Shown here piece after piece: positions 24,263 through 34,900 of a stretch of DNA of 64,000 bases. This stretch comes from Lachancea kluyveri NRRL Y-12651 (lineage: Eukaryota; Ascomycota; Saccharomycetes; Saccharomycetales; Saccharomycetaceae): contig CM000687.1 of the NCBI GenBank assembly GCA_000149225.2, forward strand, positions 734,501 to 798,500, read 5' to 3'. A model generated the notes under the pieces. It ran no database searches. It saw only the letters and a program-made list of their open reading frames with translations, and was not told the origin of the DNA. The position numbers and the translations under genes were made by a program. Numbering within the stretch: position 1 is the stretch's first letter; each line of letters begins with the position of its first letter.

Positions 24263-25180
24263 ATGTCCCAAGTTAATCCTAAGCTAGCCAAAACTTTAGC
24301 TAGATTTGAGGCTCGAATTGAAGCAGGCGATTACTACGAAGCGCACCAAACCTTGAGAACTATTGCTAACAGATATGTGAGAAGTAAGAACTATCAAGAG
24401 GCTATCGATTTGATTACACAAGGTGCTCAGTCTCTCTTAAAAGCAAAACAAGGTGGTTCAGCAACAGACCTTATCTTCTACCTACTAGAAGTCTATGATT
24501 TAGCTGAGGTAAAAGTCGAAGAAGTTTCCGTTTCTAGATTGGTACAGTTATTGGTGGCGTTAGATCCCGAGGAACCAAACACTAAGGACGTAGCCACTGG
24601 TATGAATAACTGGAGTATCAAGTTTGGTGAGTGTAAGTTCGGTGATTCGTATCTACACGCCGTCATCGGTACCAAGCTTTTGCAAGGTGATCATGTGTAC
24701 GAAGCGGAAAGATACTTAGTATTAGGAACTCATGACTCTATGGAAAAATATACCGAGTTAATTTGGCAATGGTTCGAGCAGTCTGGTGAACAATTAGCAG
24801 TTGGTGAATTTTTCTCTAGGTTGGTATTCAATTACTTGTTCATTTCGAACTTGCAATTTGCCTATGAGGCAAAGGATAGGTTTCTATCTAATTTTGTTGA
24901 GAAATACAATCCTAAAGTTGAATCAGTAGAAAAGAACGGCTTCCAGATGTTGTATTTTGACGAATTCTCTGATTTGAACTTTTTGCAACTGCTATTGATA
25001 ACATGCCAAACCCAAAATGCAGAGTTGTTCAAAAACCTAAAAGTGCATTACTCTGATTCTATTTCCAAATATTCCAACGAATTGGAATATTTAGGTCAGG
25101 AGTACTTTGGTATCACTGTGCAAAAGCCAGTCAATTTTTTGCAAGATATGATGTCTGGCCTACTAGGTGGTGGCAGATAA
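24263..25180 (+). CDS. GET4: Get4 subunit of the tail-anchored protein targeting complex
   Basis: 305 residues (S. cerevisiae 312). A cytosolic alpha-solenoid that, with Get5, bridges Sgt2 to the Get3 ATPase when tail-anchored proteins are delivered to the ER. The N-terminus [33 protein letters not shown] is the typical first helical repeat. It is transcribed divergently from SEY1, the two ATGs being 158 bases apart, the same gene pair as in S. cerevisiae. A possible client, the tail-anchored SNARE Sft1, is also encoded in this window. Confidence 0.95.
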   Translation: MSQVNPKLAKTLARFEARIEAGDYYEAHQTLRTIANRYVRSKNYQEAIDLITQGAQSLLKAKQGGSATDLIFYLLEVYDLAEVKVEEVSVSRLVQLLVALDPEEPNTKDVATGMNNWSIKFGECKFGDSYLHAVIGTKLLQGDHVYEAERYLVLGTHDSMEKYTELIWQWFEQSGEQLAVGEFFSRLVFNYLFISNLQFAYEAKDRFLSNFVEKYNPKVESVEKNGFQMLYFDEFSDLNFLQLLLITCQTQNAELFKNLKVHYSDSISKYSNELEYLGQEYFGITVQKPVNFLQDMMSGLLGGGR

Positions 25181-25297
25181 ATAGAAACGTGCTCCCCCTC
25201 CTATGTTCGAAGTAAATATGGCTGGTTTTTATTTTTTTCTTTACTTAGATATACACTGTCGAGGAACCGCATGTGCGAAATATTTATGCGCCTAAAC

Positions 25298-25870
<573 letters not shown>

Positions 25871-26001
25871 TTATCAGATGAAATTGACATAGAATTATTT
25901 AAGAAGAGTTTTTTGTTTTATTATTCACACTCTTAGAGAACGGGATTGAAACTTCGTCAGAGGCAACTTAGGTTAGGTTTGTCCACGTGCGTAAACTCAT
26001 G

Positions 26002-27846
26002 TCACGTGGTCGGCTCTACTTTTTTTTCATCGTTTGCAGCGCATTGACACTTGATTTGTTCATATTTAGCCTCAACTTTGATGCTGTTTCTCCAACATGT
26101 AAGCTCAGATACTTCTGCTCCCATCTTGAACACATTAAAATCTTTATAATATAGTTTATTTGCTAGGGTATCGAGGAGTACGAACTTTCCGTATTGTTTC
26201 TCTTGCTCTTGAAACTCAACGTGGATGTCGGAGGAATCATCGAAAAAAGAAGGTTGGGTTTCAGATTCTCTTCTCCTTTCATTCAACTGCGAGATGTTTT
26301 CTTCGTTCCCATTTGCATCAGTTTCATAATACTCAGACTTTGAACGAGATCCTCCGTAACCATTTGCTAATTGAAATCTTTTGATCCATGTGCCAAGCCT
26401 GATTCTAGAAGCGTTATCAAAAGTAAAGACCTTCAACTGAGGGAACCTTAAACAATTGTCTCTCTTTAAAATTTGTTGTGAACTTTCTCTGGCAAAGCCT
26501 TCACTTGTTTCTATTTTATTTTGAAAAAACAACGACACGTCAATGTTGAACACTTCTAACACTTGCAAATTTTCGCTATGCTTATCCAACAAGGTTTCCA
26601 TAAATTGACCAAAGTACAGTTTGGACCGAAAAAGTTTGTTGAACTTCTTCTTAATATCCTGTGTTTTTTTGACATGCTTGTGTTCGAAATAATCGCGATA
26701 CATCTGCTCTTCAGATATCATCATGTCAGCTGGTCGACGTCTATGATGTACAGGAACATTGGTTCTACCATGTATTAAATCCTCCCGTAAGTTAGCTAAG
26801 TACGTGTGGCAATATGACTCAGTGATTCCAAAGCACTTTGATATGAGTGTGAAATATTTTAACGTAGACTTACGACGATTGTTTCTGCATTTTTTATTTA
26901 TTTCTGAGGGATCACGACAATAACGAGGATCTTGTATTAGATGGAACTTATCCGGATTAAATTCAATAACTATGGTGAGCTTCATTAAATTTGGGGGCAA
27001 ATCCACCAATAAATTTAGAAAACATGCAGGGTTATTGGTTCTTATTTTCAAGTTGAGTAATTTACCCAACACTGGAATAGTATTGGAAATCTTATTGCCA
27101 AAATACGATATCGGATGGCATTTTTCAAGATGAGTATCTGGAGAGCTCAGAAAATCATTACCCACCTTTTCTTGCCATGCTGCACCATGAACGATCTGTC
27201 TTCTGAACTTTTTGAGCAACTTATAGCAATCATCTTGAAGTGAATGGACAATTCCTCCTAACATGCGAGTATGCACTACACTCGACACACTAAACTCATA
27301 GATATTGTTCAAAACCTCCGGATTCCGACAAATTAATTTCAATGTTTGAAGGCTAGATTTTTTTATTATGAAGTTTTTACCGTTTTCACTAATCACCTGG
27401 TTCAATTCCACTGAGTTTAATGTATACAACATTTTGATGCAGTCATAGTATATCTTTTTTGATGCTAGCAAAAGAGGCAAAATCGGAATTCTTGCAAAGT
27501 GCATAAAGTAAATAATCCTGTGAAGGATAGGAGTTGGTAGGTCTTTCAAGGATCTGGGCCTGTAGTATGATATTACTCTCTGAGTTTCTGGAACTGCATG
27601 GGGATGACCCTGGCGAGGGTAGGGCGAAGCAAGCATAGAAGACTCACTACTCTGTGCTGTTTGAGATGAAATGGTATGAGGTAGATTTTTATACTTGATA
27701 CCTTCAGTTATATTACTATGTGTGTTCCGAAGTGTGGGATATTCGATAATTGGATGAACAACAGTTTCTATTCCGTTGGTAGCTGTCCTGACGTAAGAGT
27801 GCTTGCGTGATTCGTAGTTATGCAAACTTTCCGCCTGTTCAAGCAT
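26002..27846 (-). CDS. F-box-like protein of unknown function
   Basis: 614 residues from the ATG at 27846; a longer frame opens with TTG. Residues about 100-145 (LKDLPTPILHRIIYFMHFARIPILPLLLASKKIYYDC) look like an F-box. Later segments resemble degenerate leucine-rich strands (NLMKLTIVIEFN near 280, LQVLEVFNIDVSLFF near 430). A basic cluster RRPADMM and charged low-complexity stretches follow. It may be the BOP2 homologue, since its strand agrees with SEC22 as in S. cerevisiae, but the sequence alone does not settle this. Unrecognised otherwise. Confidence 0.65.
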   Translation of the reverse strand: MLEQAESLHNYESRKHSYVRTATNGIETVVHPIIEYPTLRNTHSNITEGIKYKNLPHTISSQTAQSSESSMLASPYPRQGHPHAVPETQRVISYYRPRSLKDLPTPILHRIIYFMHFARIPILPLLLASKKIYYDCIKMLYTLNSVELNQVISENGKNFIIKKSSLQTLKLICRNPEVLNNIYEFSVSSVVHTRMLGGIVHSLQDDCYKLLKKFRRQIVHGAAWQEKVGNDFLSSPDTHLEKCHPISYFGNKISNTIPVLGKLLNLKIRTNNPACFLNLLVDLPPNLMKLTIVIEFNPDKFHLIQDPRYCRDPSEINKKCRNNRRKSTLKYFTLISKCFGITESYCHTYLANLREDLIHGRTNVPVHHRRRPADMMISEEQMYRDYFEHKHVKKTQDIKKKFNKLFRSKLYFGQFMETLLDKHSENLQVLEVFNIDVSLFFQNKIETSEGFARESSQQILKRDNCLRFPQLKVFTFDNASRIRLGTWIKRFQLANGYGGSRSKSEYYETDANGNEENISQLNERRRESETQPSFFDDSSDIHVEFQEQEKQYGKFVLLDTLANKLYYKDFNVFKMGAEVSELTCWRNSIKVEAKYEQIKCQCAANDEKKVEPTT

Positions 27847-28035
27847 ATTATCGAAACCAAGAAACAAAAATATAGATAATACTTATTTCTTCCGTTGGGT
27901 TTATGTTTTCAAAATGAATATTTTAAGTTCTTATTTTGTGACATTGACGTTATTACCAGTGCGTCGTAAATCCGTTACTTCAAGACAACAAACTTGATAA
28001 TGAGGCTAGAATTTCTACCTGGTATTCCGTGGTGA
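27847..28035. promoter_or_regulatory. Upstream region of the minus-strand F-box-like gene
   Basis: AT-rich DNA upstream of the F-box-like gene. No site could be assigned. Confidence 0.35.
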
Positions 28036-28200
28036 ATGCAATATAGCCCGCTTCTCATCAAGAAAGCAACTGGAATTTTTAGAGAGGGTTTTCAGCCGGA
28101 CATGGTAATGGCGAGTCTTAGATCTGCCAAACTCCTGGTGAAAGCTTGGTGCAGAGACACGGTTAACAGGAAGATCTGGATTGCCTCAGATAGCAAGTAG
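28036..28200 (+). CDS. Possible 54-residue small protein
   Basis: An ATG-started frame of 54 codons beginning MQYSPLLIKKATGIFREG and ending RKIWIASDSK. The product is basic, with an amphipathic middle (SLRSAKLLVKAW). Base composition is richer in G+C than the flanks. A frame of this length can occur by chance, and I recognise no homologue. It is recorded as a candidate only. Confidence 0.22.
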   Translation: MQYSPLLIKKATGIFREGFQPDMVMASLRSAKLLVKAWCRDTVNRKIWIASDSK

Positions 28201-28452
28201 CAATTCCCAGCTAGTATTTTATATATTGGGCCTTGAACGTTATATATACACTACTTACATGGTTTTGAATTTCTCTCGTTATAAAATTTGGACACCTTTA
28301 TAGGTAACCAATTTGCAGAGATTAGATACTGTGTTCATAATAAGTGAAACTGCGTGAACGTGAAAATTTAAGCACACATATGATGTACCATAGGCTTGTT
28401 CTGTATACGAACATAGAATATTCTGTAACTGGAAAAAAATCTACCACATCCT

Positions 28453-29720
28453 TTGGTTATTCTTATACTCTGGATTCGTTTTCTGCAAGGCGTTTACATT
28501 GATTACTTTCATCTAGCAACTGGTTTCCCTTCGGTTTTGGCAAGTTTCCTACCTGAACCTAAGTTTACTAGGATCTGGACAAGAGAAATATGGAAAGCAT
28601 GGGCAGGATTAGTAACGATGACGCCTGTGCAGAACTTTCACTTCGAAAGGGTAAATTTCCACGAAACAAGATTTGTTATGCATGTTCCCTACCACACTTT
28701 ATCTCCATTTATTTCTCTGCATTGTCATGATGAAGGATACTGTGTTTTACTAAACTAGAGAGCAGCTCATTTTTAGCCACCTTTACTGATCAAATCGTCG
28801 AATTACAGTGCCTTAGTCAAGGCTTTGAAGCAAGGGCGTCAAAAAATGTAGTATATATAGTGTGCCGTAAGTCGGAAGCGCTCGAAGGTGACCTCGAATT
28901 CATTAAAGTTGGGGATACAGTTAGCATTACCATCTCAGTTCTACCTCAAATTAGTGTCAATTTCTCACTTAAAGTGTTTGAGTTAGATAAAGGATTGCCC
29001 TTACTGCTACTAAATAATATTGCCAAAGTTTTTCCCCGGAATGTGTGCTTTCTTAACGATATGATAGACGACCGAGAAAATACTGAATTTCTTAAGACTC
29101 ATGACATCAAGGTTCTGTGTGACAGTCTGCAAGGTTAAGGTGGTTCTGGTACCACTGAACATCGAGCCTCAATACATTCGCACAATTGCCGGATAATAGA
29201 ATAGCTCGACAAGCACAAGTCGCTTGCCACTTGGATGGAACAGGAAAACTTGACAAATACAACTGTTACTTGGGCTAAAATAACATCTATTTTGAAACTT
29301 CCGGATGAGATAAGGGATGAAAAATTGGTAAAAAAGGAGGGACAAGAAAATGAGCATTTAAAGGATCACTCCTCTTCTATGAATGACTTTAGCCCAATGC
29401 AAAGTGTGGAGGATAATTCTTCAGAGTTAGTTAACGATTATTCTTCTTTAACTTTAGAACAAAAAGCTAAGTCACTTTTTATCTTGTACGCGGAAGTTTC
29501 ACCATTTGCTGATAACCACGCTTCGAAAGACGTGAACCCAAGAGTGCCTAAAGAAGTTCAAGGAGCCTTTCTAATGCCTTCAAGGAAAGGACGTGGAATG
29601 CAAAGATTAAGTACAGGTGATTGTGAATCAAACAAAACTGGGGTGTCTGGATCAGACGCCGATACAGAAATGGTTACGAATAGACGAAAAAGGACAACAG
29701 TCAAACACTTGCTTGGCTAA
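28453..29720 (+). pseudogene. NEJ1: NEJ1-like (XLF-family) gene, apparently decayed
   Basis: Position and residues point to NEJ1, the Lif1-binding factor of non-homologous end joining. The segment at about 28754-28835 translates as KLESSSFLATFTDQIVELQC then LSQGF, which lines up with S. cerevisiae Nej1 (LERLVPYVF...QQCQSQGF) as I remember it. A later SLQG...GGS piece aligns with its SLRDLDGGS. The frame is not intact: the 5' part (28453-28758) is in a different frame, with the shift near 28740-28755, and TAA at 29136 and TAG at 29202 interrupt the main frame, which then continues openly to 29720 with a basic end (NRRKRTTVKHLL). The start is unclear. SWT1 and DDP1, its ancestral neighbours, flank it. 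Confidence 0.6.
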
Positions 29721-29799
29721 TAAAAGACCGTAATTTGGTAAAGTTAGAATTGGGTAGGTTCTTGAGAATTTGTGATGTTTTAATCGATATGGTATGCAT

Positions 29800-31239
29800 T
29801 TAACATTGCTTGGAAGCCTGGTACCACCTTTCAGTCAATATACGCAGAGCTTGATTTTGTTTCTCATCTCTTTTTAAGTACAAACATTCCAAGACTGGGC
29901 ACCAAAACTGTACAAATTCGGCTAACCCTGCTGGTGATGACGAAATATTTACTAAAGAACTTGGCTGCTTTTTCCATATTTCCCTCTTAATTCTTGAGTT
30001 CCTAAAATACTCTGCAAAAACTGCCACCCAAAACTTGTAAATAATATTTCCTGCTTGTCTCAGTGTGGTGTTTTTGTTCTTGCCAACATCGAGTAATTGC
30101 AAATCATCTCCGTACTCTTCATTCATTACATAATCAACAGCTGATAGCACTACTGACTGGATTTCACTGAAAACAGTTGAAGCAACTGTGTCAAACGAGT
30201 CAGCTGAGATCGATTGAATTGGTGGAGGTTGATTGCTAATGATTTGAATATCATCATCCATTTCTATGTCTACTGGTCTATGATCATTTTGTTGTTGTAC
30301 CATCCCTTGCGCTTGGGGGAGTATTTCGTTTTTTGTTTGGTCACAGGCCATGTGAGCTCTGTTCATGTTCTCCTCATAAGCTTTCGAAGCAATAAGTTGA
30401 GCAGACATCCCTCTTCTAAAGGAAACTGTCAACAACTTCTCAGTTAACGCCTTCATGCACAAGTTCTTGTCATTTGATAACAGGATAACAAAGCATCCTA
30501 ATTTTTCTCTAAAATACAAGCAACAGTCTAAAATTGCGTCATCTTTAATACTGTTAAAATCTAGCCTCTGCCTTAACTGTTGGCCTATAACGCCCGAGTT
30601 CACATTGGCCAGATTTTTGTAGATCCAATTATTAGCCCATCTTGCTAGCAATCCAATAACTTGTTCCTCCTCTTTTTCGACCCTATCATCACTGAGAATG
30701 AAATGGGACACTTGTTTGTTTGAATTTTTCAGGCCATCGAGTTCTCGGATGACCATAGTAGGGATTACTATCTGATGATGAAAGGAGTTGTTTAATTGGC
30801 GTAAGCCTTCTAATGTGTTCAAGTGAGAGATTATGAAATTTGTATCAGTAACGAAAACGGTCTTTTGAAGGGTCGGAGCCATTGTGGGCGCACAGCTAGC
30901 CACGTCTTTCGGTATTACTTCGTTGTAATCCGAGCTTGGGCGCTGAAATTCGCTATCACGCCGATGTAGCACATAGTTAGAAACCTTCTCCACCTCACTC
31001 TGATCATCCATCTCTAATATCGGTATATCACCATCCTCGTCCTCTTTTGCGTGGTCTGGGCCAATGTCTGAACTGTTTAGAATTAGTTCATCTATATCAT
31101 CCACTGTATACTTTCTCTTTTCAGTAGCTGATTCTTTGATTTTTCTGGAAATTGCAGATATTAAGCTACTACCTGTGGAGCGGTCATGTTGCTTCCTCGT
31201 ATTCTTATTAGCATGAACTGATATCAATCCAGATACCAT
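29800..31239 (-). CDS. SWT1: PIN-domain RNA endonuclease, nuclear mRNP quality control
   Basis: 479 residues (S. cerevisiae Swt1 458). A PIN-domain endoribonuclease that cuts nuclear mRNAs associated with defective mRNPs at nuclear pores. The PIN domain spans about 125-270. Acidic residues expected in the active site are seen in FVTDTNFIISHL, VIRELDGLKNS, DDAILDCCLYF and LLSNDKNLCMKAL. An N-terminal basic segment (KESATEKRKYTVDDIDEL) precedes an acidic one. The C-terminal domain at about 340-475 is helical. Start at the ATG at 31239. It is the last gene of the YOR163-YOR166 block in this window. Confidence 0.92.
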   Translation of the reverse strand: MVSGLISVHANKNTRKQHDRSTGSSLISAISRKIKESATEKRKYTVDDIDELILNSSDIGPDHAKEDEDGDIPILEMDDQSEVEKVSNYVLHRRDSEFQRPSSDYNEVIPKDVASCAPTMAPTLQKTVFVTDTNFIISHLNTLEGLRQLNNSFHHQIVIPTMVIRELDGLKNSNKQVSHFILSDDRVEKEEEQVIGLLARWANNWIYKNLANVNSGVIGQQLRQRLDFNSIKDDAILDCCLYFREKLGCFVILLSNDKNLCMKALTEKLLTVSFRRGMSAQLIASKAYEENMNRAHMACDQTKNEILPQAQGMVQQQNDHRPVDIEMDDDIQIISNQPPPIQSISADSFDTVASTVFSEIQSVVLSAVDYVMNEEYGDDLQLLDVGKNKNTTLRQAGNIIYKFWVAVFAEYFRNSRIKREIWKKQPSSLVNISSSPAGLAEFVQFWCPVLECLYLKRDEKQNQALRILTERWYQASKQC

Positions 31240-32659
31240 TTGGTAAAAGTAAGATGTTATAGGAGAACGGTTTGCCTAGCAAAGTCTGAAGACTGTAAAA
31301 ACAGGAAAACGCTCGGGCTTTCAGAAATAAAGCGGCATTCCAGTCGAAATTTTAGCCAGATGACAAAACGCGTACAAATTAAGTAAATGAATGGAGAGTA
31401 TAAACTTCAACTGAACAATCGATGAGAGAGATTTTTCCTTAGGTAGTACCAATTTTATGGAGAAACCCCAAGAAGGATTGTCCCAGCGCTATTGTGATCG
31501 GACACTAATTACTTGTACACATTAATGAATGAACTAACTTAAATTAATTGCACTTGATGGAGGACACTTTCATAGAAAAGTTGTACAAATGTCTTTTGGT
31601 TTATTGCCATGTAGCTGAGCAGCATCCTGTGTTCCGAAAGTCTTTAACTCTTTACTCAAAATAGTCTAAGCGACATGAAAGCCTGTTATTCTGAGTGTCT
31701 CCATCCAGAAAACATGATGCAAAGAGTCAAACGCAAATACTGCGTAAAAACTATTTTCTGTATCTTTCCGAAAGCTTTAACAAGCTTATCTCCTTGGCCA
31801 CGAAGCTACTAATCATCAAAATTTTTAATTTCAATGGCTCTATTACTAACCTGACTTTTAAGTGAATATACTAAGTGGACCTTGTCATTAGTATCCAAGA
31901 TTTAAGAAAAATCGAGACAAATCCCTAGATAACTGAAACATTTTTTCGTTTAATAACTGATCATGGTTGATAGCCGTTTTACTAAGAGATAAGGATGTGT
32001 TCAAGATAGTAAACACAGTCAATAATTATCAGAAAGAGAACATATAATTTCAAAATTCCATATTATGGAACATCAAAGAATTTTTTTTAGAAATGTTTCC
32101 ATATGACAAAATTTATGTCTTTACCTTTGTAAATTCCAAAATTTTAAAGGTTAGCAGTATCGCCGTTTCTAGGCTGGTGCTCTAGAGCGTAGCTGAAAAG
32201 CTTGCCAATGATAAGTATCGGCATTCAATTCGAAGGATCAAGCTATCGAGATTTTGACAGTTTTATAATATGTACGAATATTCAAATCCATCCACAGAGC
32301 CCTAGCCACAACAGTTCACTTCTTATATAGCGTGTTATTCATCCGCATCCCGACATGAACAGCAGATTAAAAATTAAAAAAATCACGTATAAATTGTATT
32401 TTAGCCTCGTTCCTGTAAATCTCCTTAAAATTGTTTACTCCTACGGCGAATTAACCAGTTCATTTCTCTAAAATCTCAAATAATCACCAATTGCAACCTC
32501 TCTGCACTCTTGGTATAGTATGCTGTTCCCTCATCCTGTATCACGTGATGTGTGCTCCTTACCTAGAAAAGTCTAGTAAGCTCGTAAACCCCTTTTTATT
32601 TTCTGAGTATTTTTTTGACCATTGATAAAGTAACATCTCGAGCAGTTGAAAGTGCAACC
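31240..32659. other. Gene-poor region at a synteny breakpoint
   Basis: 1.4 kb between SWT1, the end of the chromosome XII/XV-type gene block, and CAP1, the start of the chromosome XI-type block. In S. cerevisiae SWT1 is followed by RPS28A; I see no RPS28 reading frame here. A CACGTG E-box lies at about 32543-32548. No tRNA, LTR or known RNA was recognised, unlike the breakpoints at the two ends of the window. Confidence 0.5.
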
Positions 32660-33451
32660 ATGGCATCTAAATTTAATAGCATAATACAGCAAATTATTTC
32701 CAATACTCCGTCTGGTGAGATTAAGGATGTCTATCAAGATTTGAAGGTAATCACAGGTGGCAAGGCCAATGATGCAATTTTGGATGCTATTGCACGATAC
32801 AATGTTGAGAATAGGATTCCAATTGATGTTAACGGCAAATCCGTAGTCATCTCTGAGTACAACAAGGAAGGTTCAAAATTTTTTGATCCAGCAAACTCAT
32901 TGCTCTTTTCAGTGGATCATTTGGATCGTTCTGGCTTGGATGTAGAAAACTATGAGCCGACCCTAGATTCTAAGCAAAAAACAATCCATGGAGATTTGAA
33001 AGATTATACGAGTAACAACTTTCCCGGCGACGTAACATTTGCTGTTTATCCAACCAAGGAAGAGAATAAAACTGCTATCATTATCGTGAGCCAGAAATAC
33101 AATCCGGGCAACTTTTGGAACGGCCGCTGGAAATCTGAATATATATACGATTTGGATACAAATACACTAAAAGGTAAGATAAGCGTGAGCGTTCACTACT
33201 ACGAGGATGGTAATGTTAGTTTTAAATCCGATAAAGAAGTTAATGATGAAAATGCCGATGATGTGGTTCTAGCTATCAAAAACCTAGAGTCTTCTTTCGA
33301 ACAGGAGTTGAACGTTTTGTTTGTTCAACTCAACGAGAAAAAGTTCAGAGGTTTGAGGAGGAGACTACCCGTCACTAGATCTAAGATTAACTGGGGTAAA
33401 GCTATTGGTAACTACAGGCTGGGTAAGGATGCTGCTCAAGGCAAAATCTAG
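32660..33451 (+). CDS. CAP1: F-actin capping protein alpha subunit
   Basis: 263 residues from the ATG at 32660 (S. cerevisiae 268); the open frame extends upstream to a TTG at 32615. It forms a heterodimer with Cap2 and caps barbed ends of filaments in cortical actin patches. Family signatures are IPIDVNGKSVVISEYNKEG at about 57, VSQKYNPGNFWNGRWKSEY at about 150, VSVHYYEDGNVSF at about 180, and the C-terminal RGLRRRLPVTRSKINWGKAIGNYRLG, which includes the CAP alpha signature. Confidence 0.96.
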   Translation: MASKFNSIIQQIISNTPSGEIKDVYQDLKVITGGKANDAILDAIARYNVENRIPIDVNGKSVVISEYNKEGSKFFDPANSLLFSVDHLDRSGLDVENYEPTLDSKQKTIHGDLKDYTSNNFPGDVTFAVYPTKEENKTAIIIVSQKYNPGNFWNGRWKSEYIYDLDTNTLKGKISVSVHYYEDGNVSFKSDKEVNDENADDVVLAIKNLESSFEQELNVLFVQLNEKKFRGLRRRLPVTRSKINWGKAIGNYRLGKDAAQGKI

Positions 33452-33497
33452 CACTACTTTTTCCTCCTTTTGACTATGTCTACAAAAAGCCACTCAT

Positions 33498-33856
33498 TTA
33501 AAACAACTTAAATAAAGTGTAGATAATAAAGAATAGTAACAGAGCTAAACCAACCATCTTCCAAATATTATTACCAGCCCTCATTGCCCTAGTTAATCGT
33601 GATGAGGAGTTTTTAACGTGCAGGAATAAAGAGCCAAAAGAGTTCTGAATGTCGTCTACCAATGAACTGTCAGCACCTGCTTGGTTACCGATATCTTGGT
33701 TGATACCTCTAAATGTAGACAATTTGCTTGCTAATTCATCTAACCTTCGGTTATTCTAGTGTTAAGAGCCTCCAGTTAGTAAAGAAAATCTAAACCATAA
33801 CAAGCATAACATAAACATACACTGTCCTCTATCTGTGCATACCTAGAATTGGACAT
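33498..33856 (-). CDS. SFT1: Golgi Qc-SNARE-type t-SNARE, with intron
   Basis: Spliced product of 97 residues, equal to S. cerevisiae Sft1. Exon 1 is 33856-33821 (MSNSRYAQIEDS) and exon 2 is 33755-33498 (NNRRLDELASKLSTFRG...). The 65-nt intron 33820-33756 has GTATGT, a TACTAAC branch site at 33781-33775 and a TAG 3' end. A single SNARE helix is followed by a C-terminal anchor (WKMVGLALLLFFIIYTLFKLF). It acts in retrograde transport within the Golgi. As a tail-anchored protein it is a plausible GET-pathway client. It converges tightly with CAP1, under 50 bases away. Confidence 0.95.
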
Positions 33857-33960
33857 TTTTCTTCTGTGACTCCAGGAGTAATGTACTCATTCACAAGAAG
33901 AGTTGTTGTTGAAAGGGCTACATTTTACTTGAAGCCATAAAAGCTCTAATTTTCACGTAC

Positions 33961-34389
33961 ATGATGATCTTCGGTTGGGATGTTATATCAGCCAAAGGGT
34001 AACTTTACTTGGAAGATATCACGTTAGAAAAGCTCAAGACAAGATATTTATGTAACTGCGTTGGTAAAACTAAAACTGGGACAAGTGAAAATATCAGAGT
34101 AGATCTTGGTGTAATATTAGTGTTTGAATTTTCATGGGAAAATCAATTTAGGCGAACTTTTTTCATCACAAAAATCACCAAAGATCCCGTAGTTGTTTTA
34201 ATAACGCATAAATCAGGTATGAAAAGCCTCTATCAACAATGGATGAACTCACCTGAGTTCTCCTTGCCCTCCTCAGTCATTCTCATTAGAACGAAATCCA
34301 TTGTTAAGTTCTGTCAGATTATTAAAAATTTCGCATTCCACAAGATCCCTATAATGGAACTAGGCATGTCCCAGGTAATCTTGTCCTAG
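33961..34389 (+). CDS. Unrecognised small ORF, possibly interrupted
   Basis: The longest uninterrupted frame runs 34009-34389 (126 codons, no early ATG). Upstream in the same frame are two ATGs at 33961 and 33964 giving MMIFGWDVISAKG, then one TAA at 34000-34002. With the stop ignored the product would be about 142 residues, with hydrophobic beta-strand-like stretches (LGVILVFEFSWENQ, FFITKITKDPVVVLITH). I recognise no family. It begins about 105 bases from the SFT1 start in divergent orientation, a usual promoter spacing. It may be a decaying gene or a chance frame. Confidence 0.35.
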
Positions 34390-34656
34390 ATCGCAAATTA
34401 TATCATCATGTGTACGGAATTAGGAGTTATTGAGAATAGAAAAGAAGAAGAAGAGAGAAGAGTACGTATCACGAACTCTAATAGAGGGACACTGTTGTTA
34501 GATGCTATTCATAGTTGACTTTTTGGACAGTATTGAACTAAGATTGGAGGAGTGAAGAAGACTTCTGGTGAAATTTTATAGTGTTTTTTTTATTTGTTTT
34601 ATGGATATTTGTGCTTCCTGGTCTGAAAGGGCCACGGAATTTTTTCATGTTTGACT

Positions 34657-34692
34657 GTTCATCCGTACATATGAGTTTAAAGCCCATGCATC
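34657..34692 (+). promoter_or_regulatory. Probable tandem Rap1 sites of the RPL14 promoter
   Basis: CATCCGTACAT at 34660-34670 fits the Rap1 consensus of ribosomal protein promoters, and CCCATGCATC at 34683-34692 is a weaker second match in the same orientation. Both lie 210-240 bases upstream of the RPL14 ATG, the usual distance for Rap1 pairs. Confidence 0.5.
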
Positions 34693-34900
34693 ACATAATA
34701 TTTATTTCCGTAAAGGTTCAATTTTCATTAAATTCCAAAATTAAGGAAGGAAGAGAAAAAAAACCGATGGGACGCACGCGGAGTGCGAGGCCCAAGCTCG
34801 CTTGCGCCCAAAAGTTTGGTCATGATCTTCGAAATGCCTTCAATTTGAGGGCATTATCTTTTGAATAGACAATTCAGATACAGCACAAAGTAAGAGAAAA

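Noticed and set aside
28738-28780. Short intron to explain the NEJ1 frame change
   Set aside because: A TACTAAAC-like site and a TTTTTAG are present, but no convincing 5' splice site was found upstream, and the downstream stops would remain.
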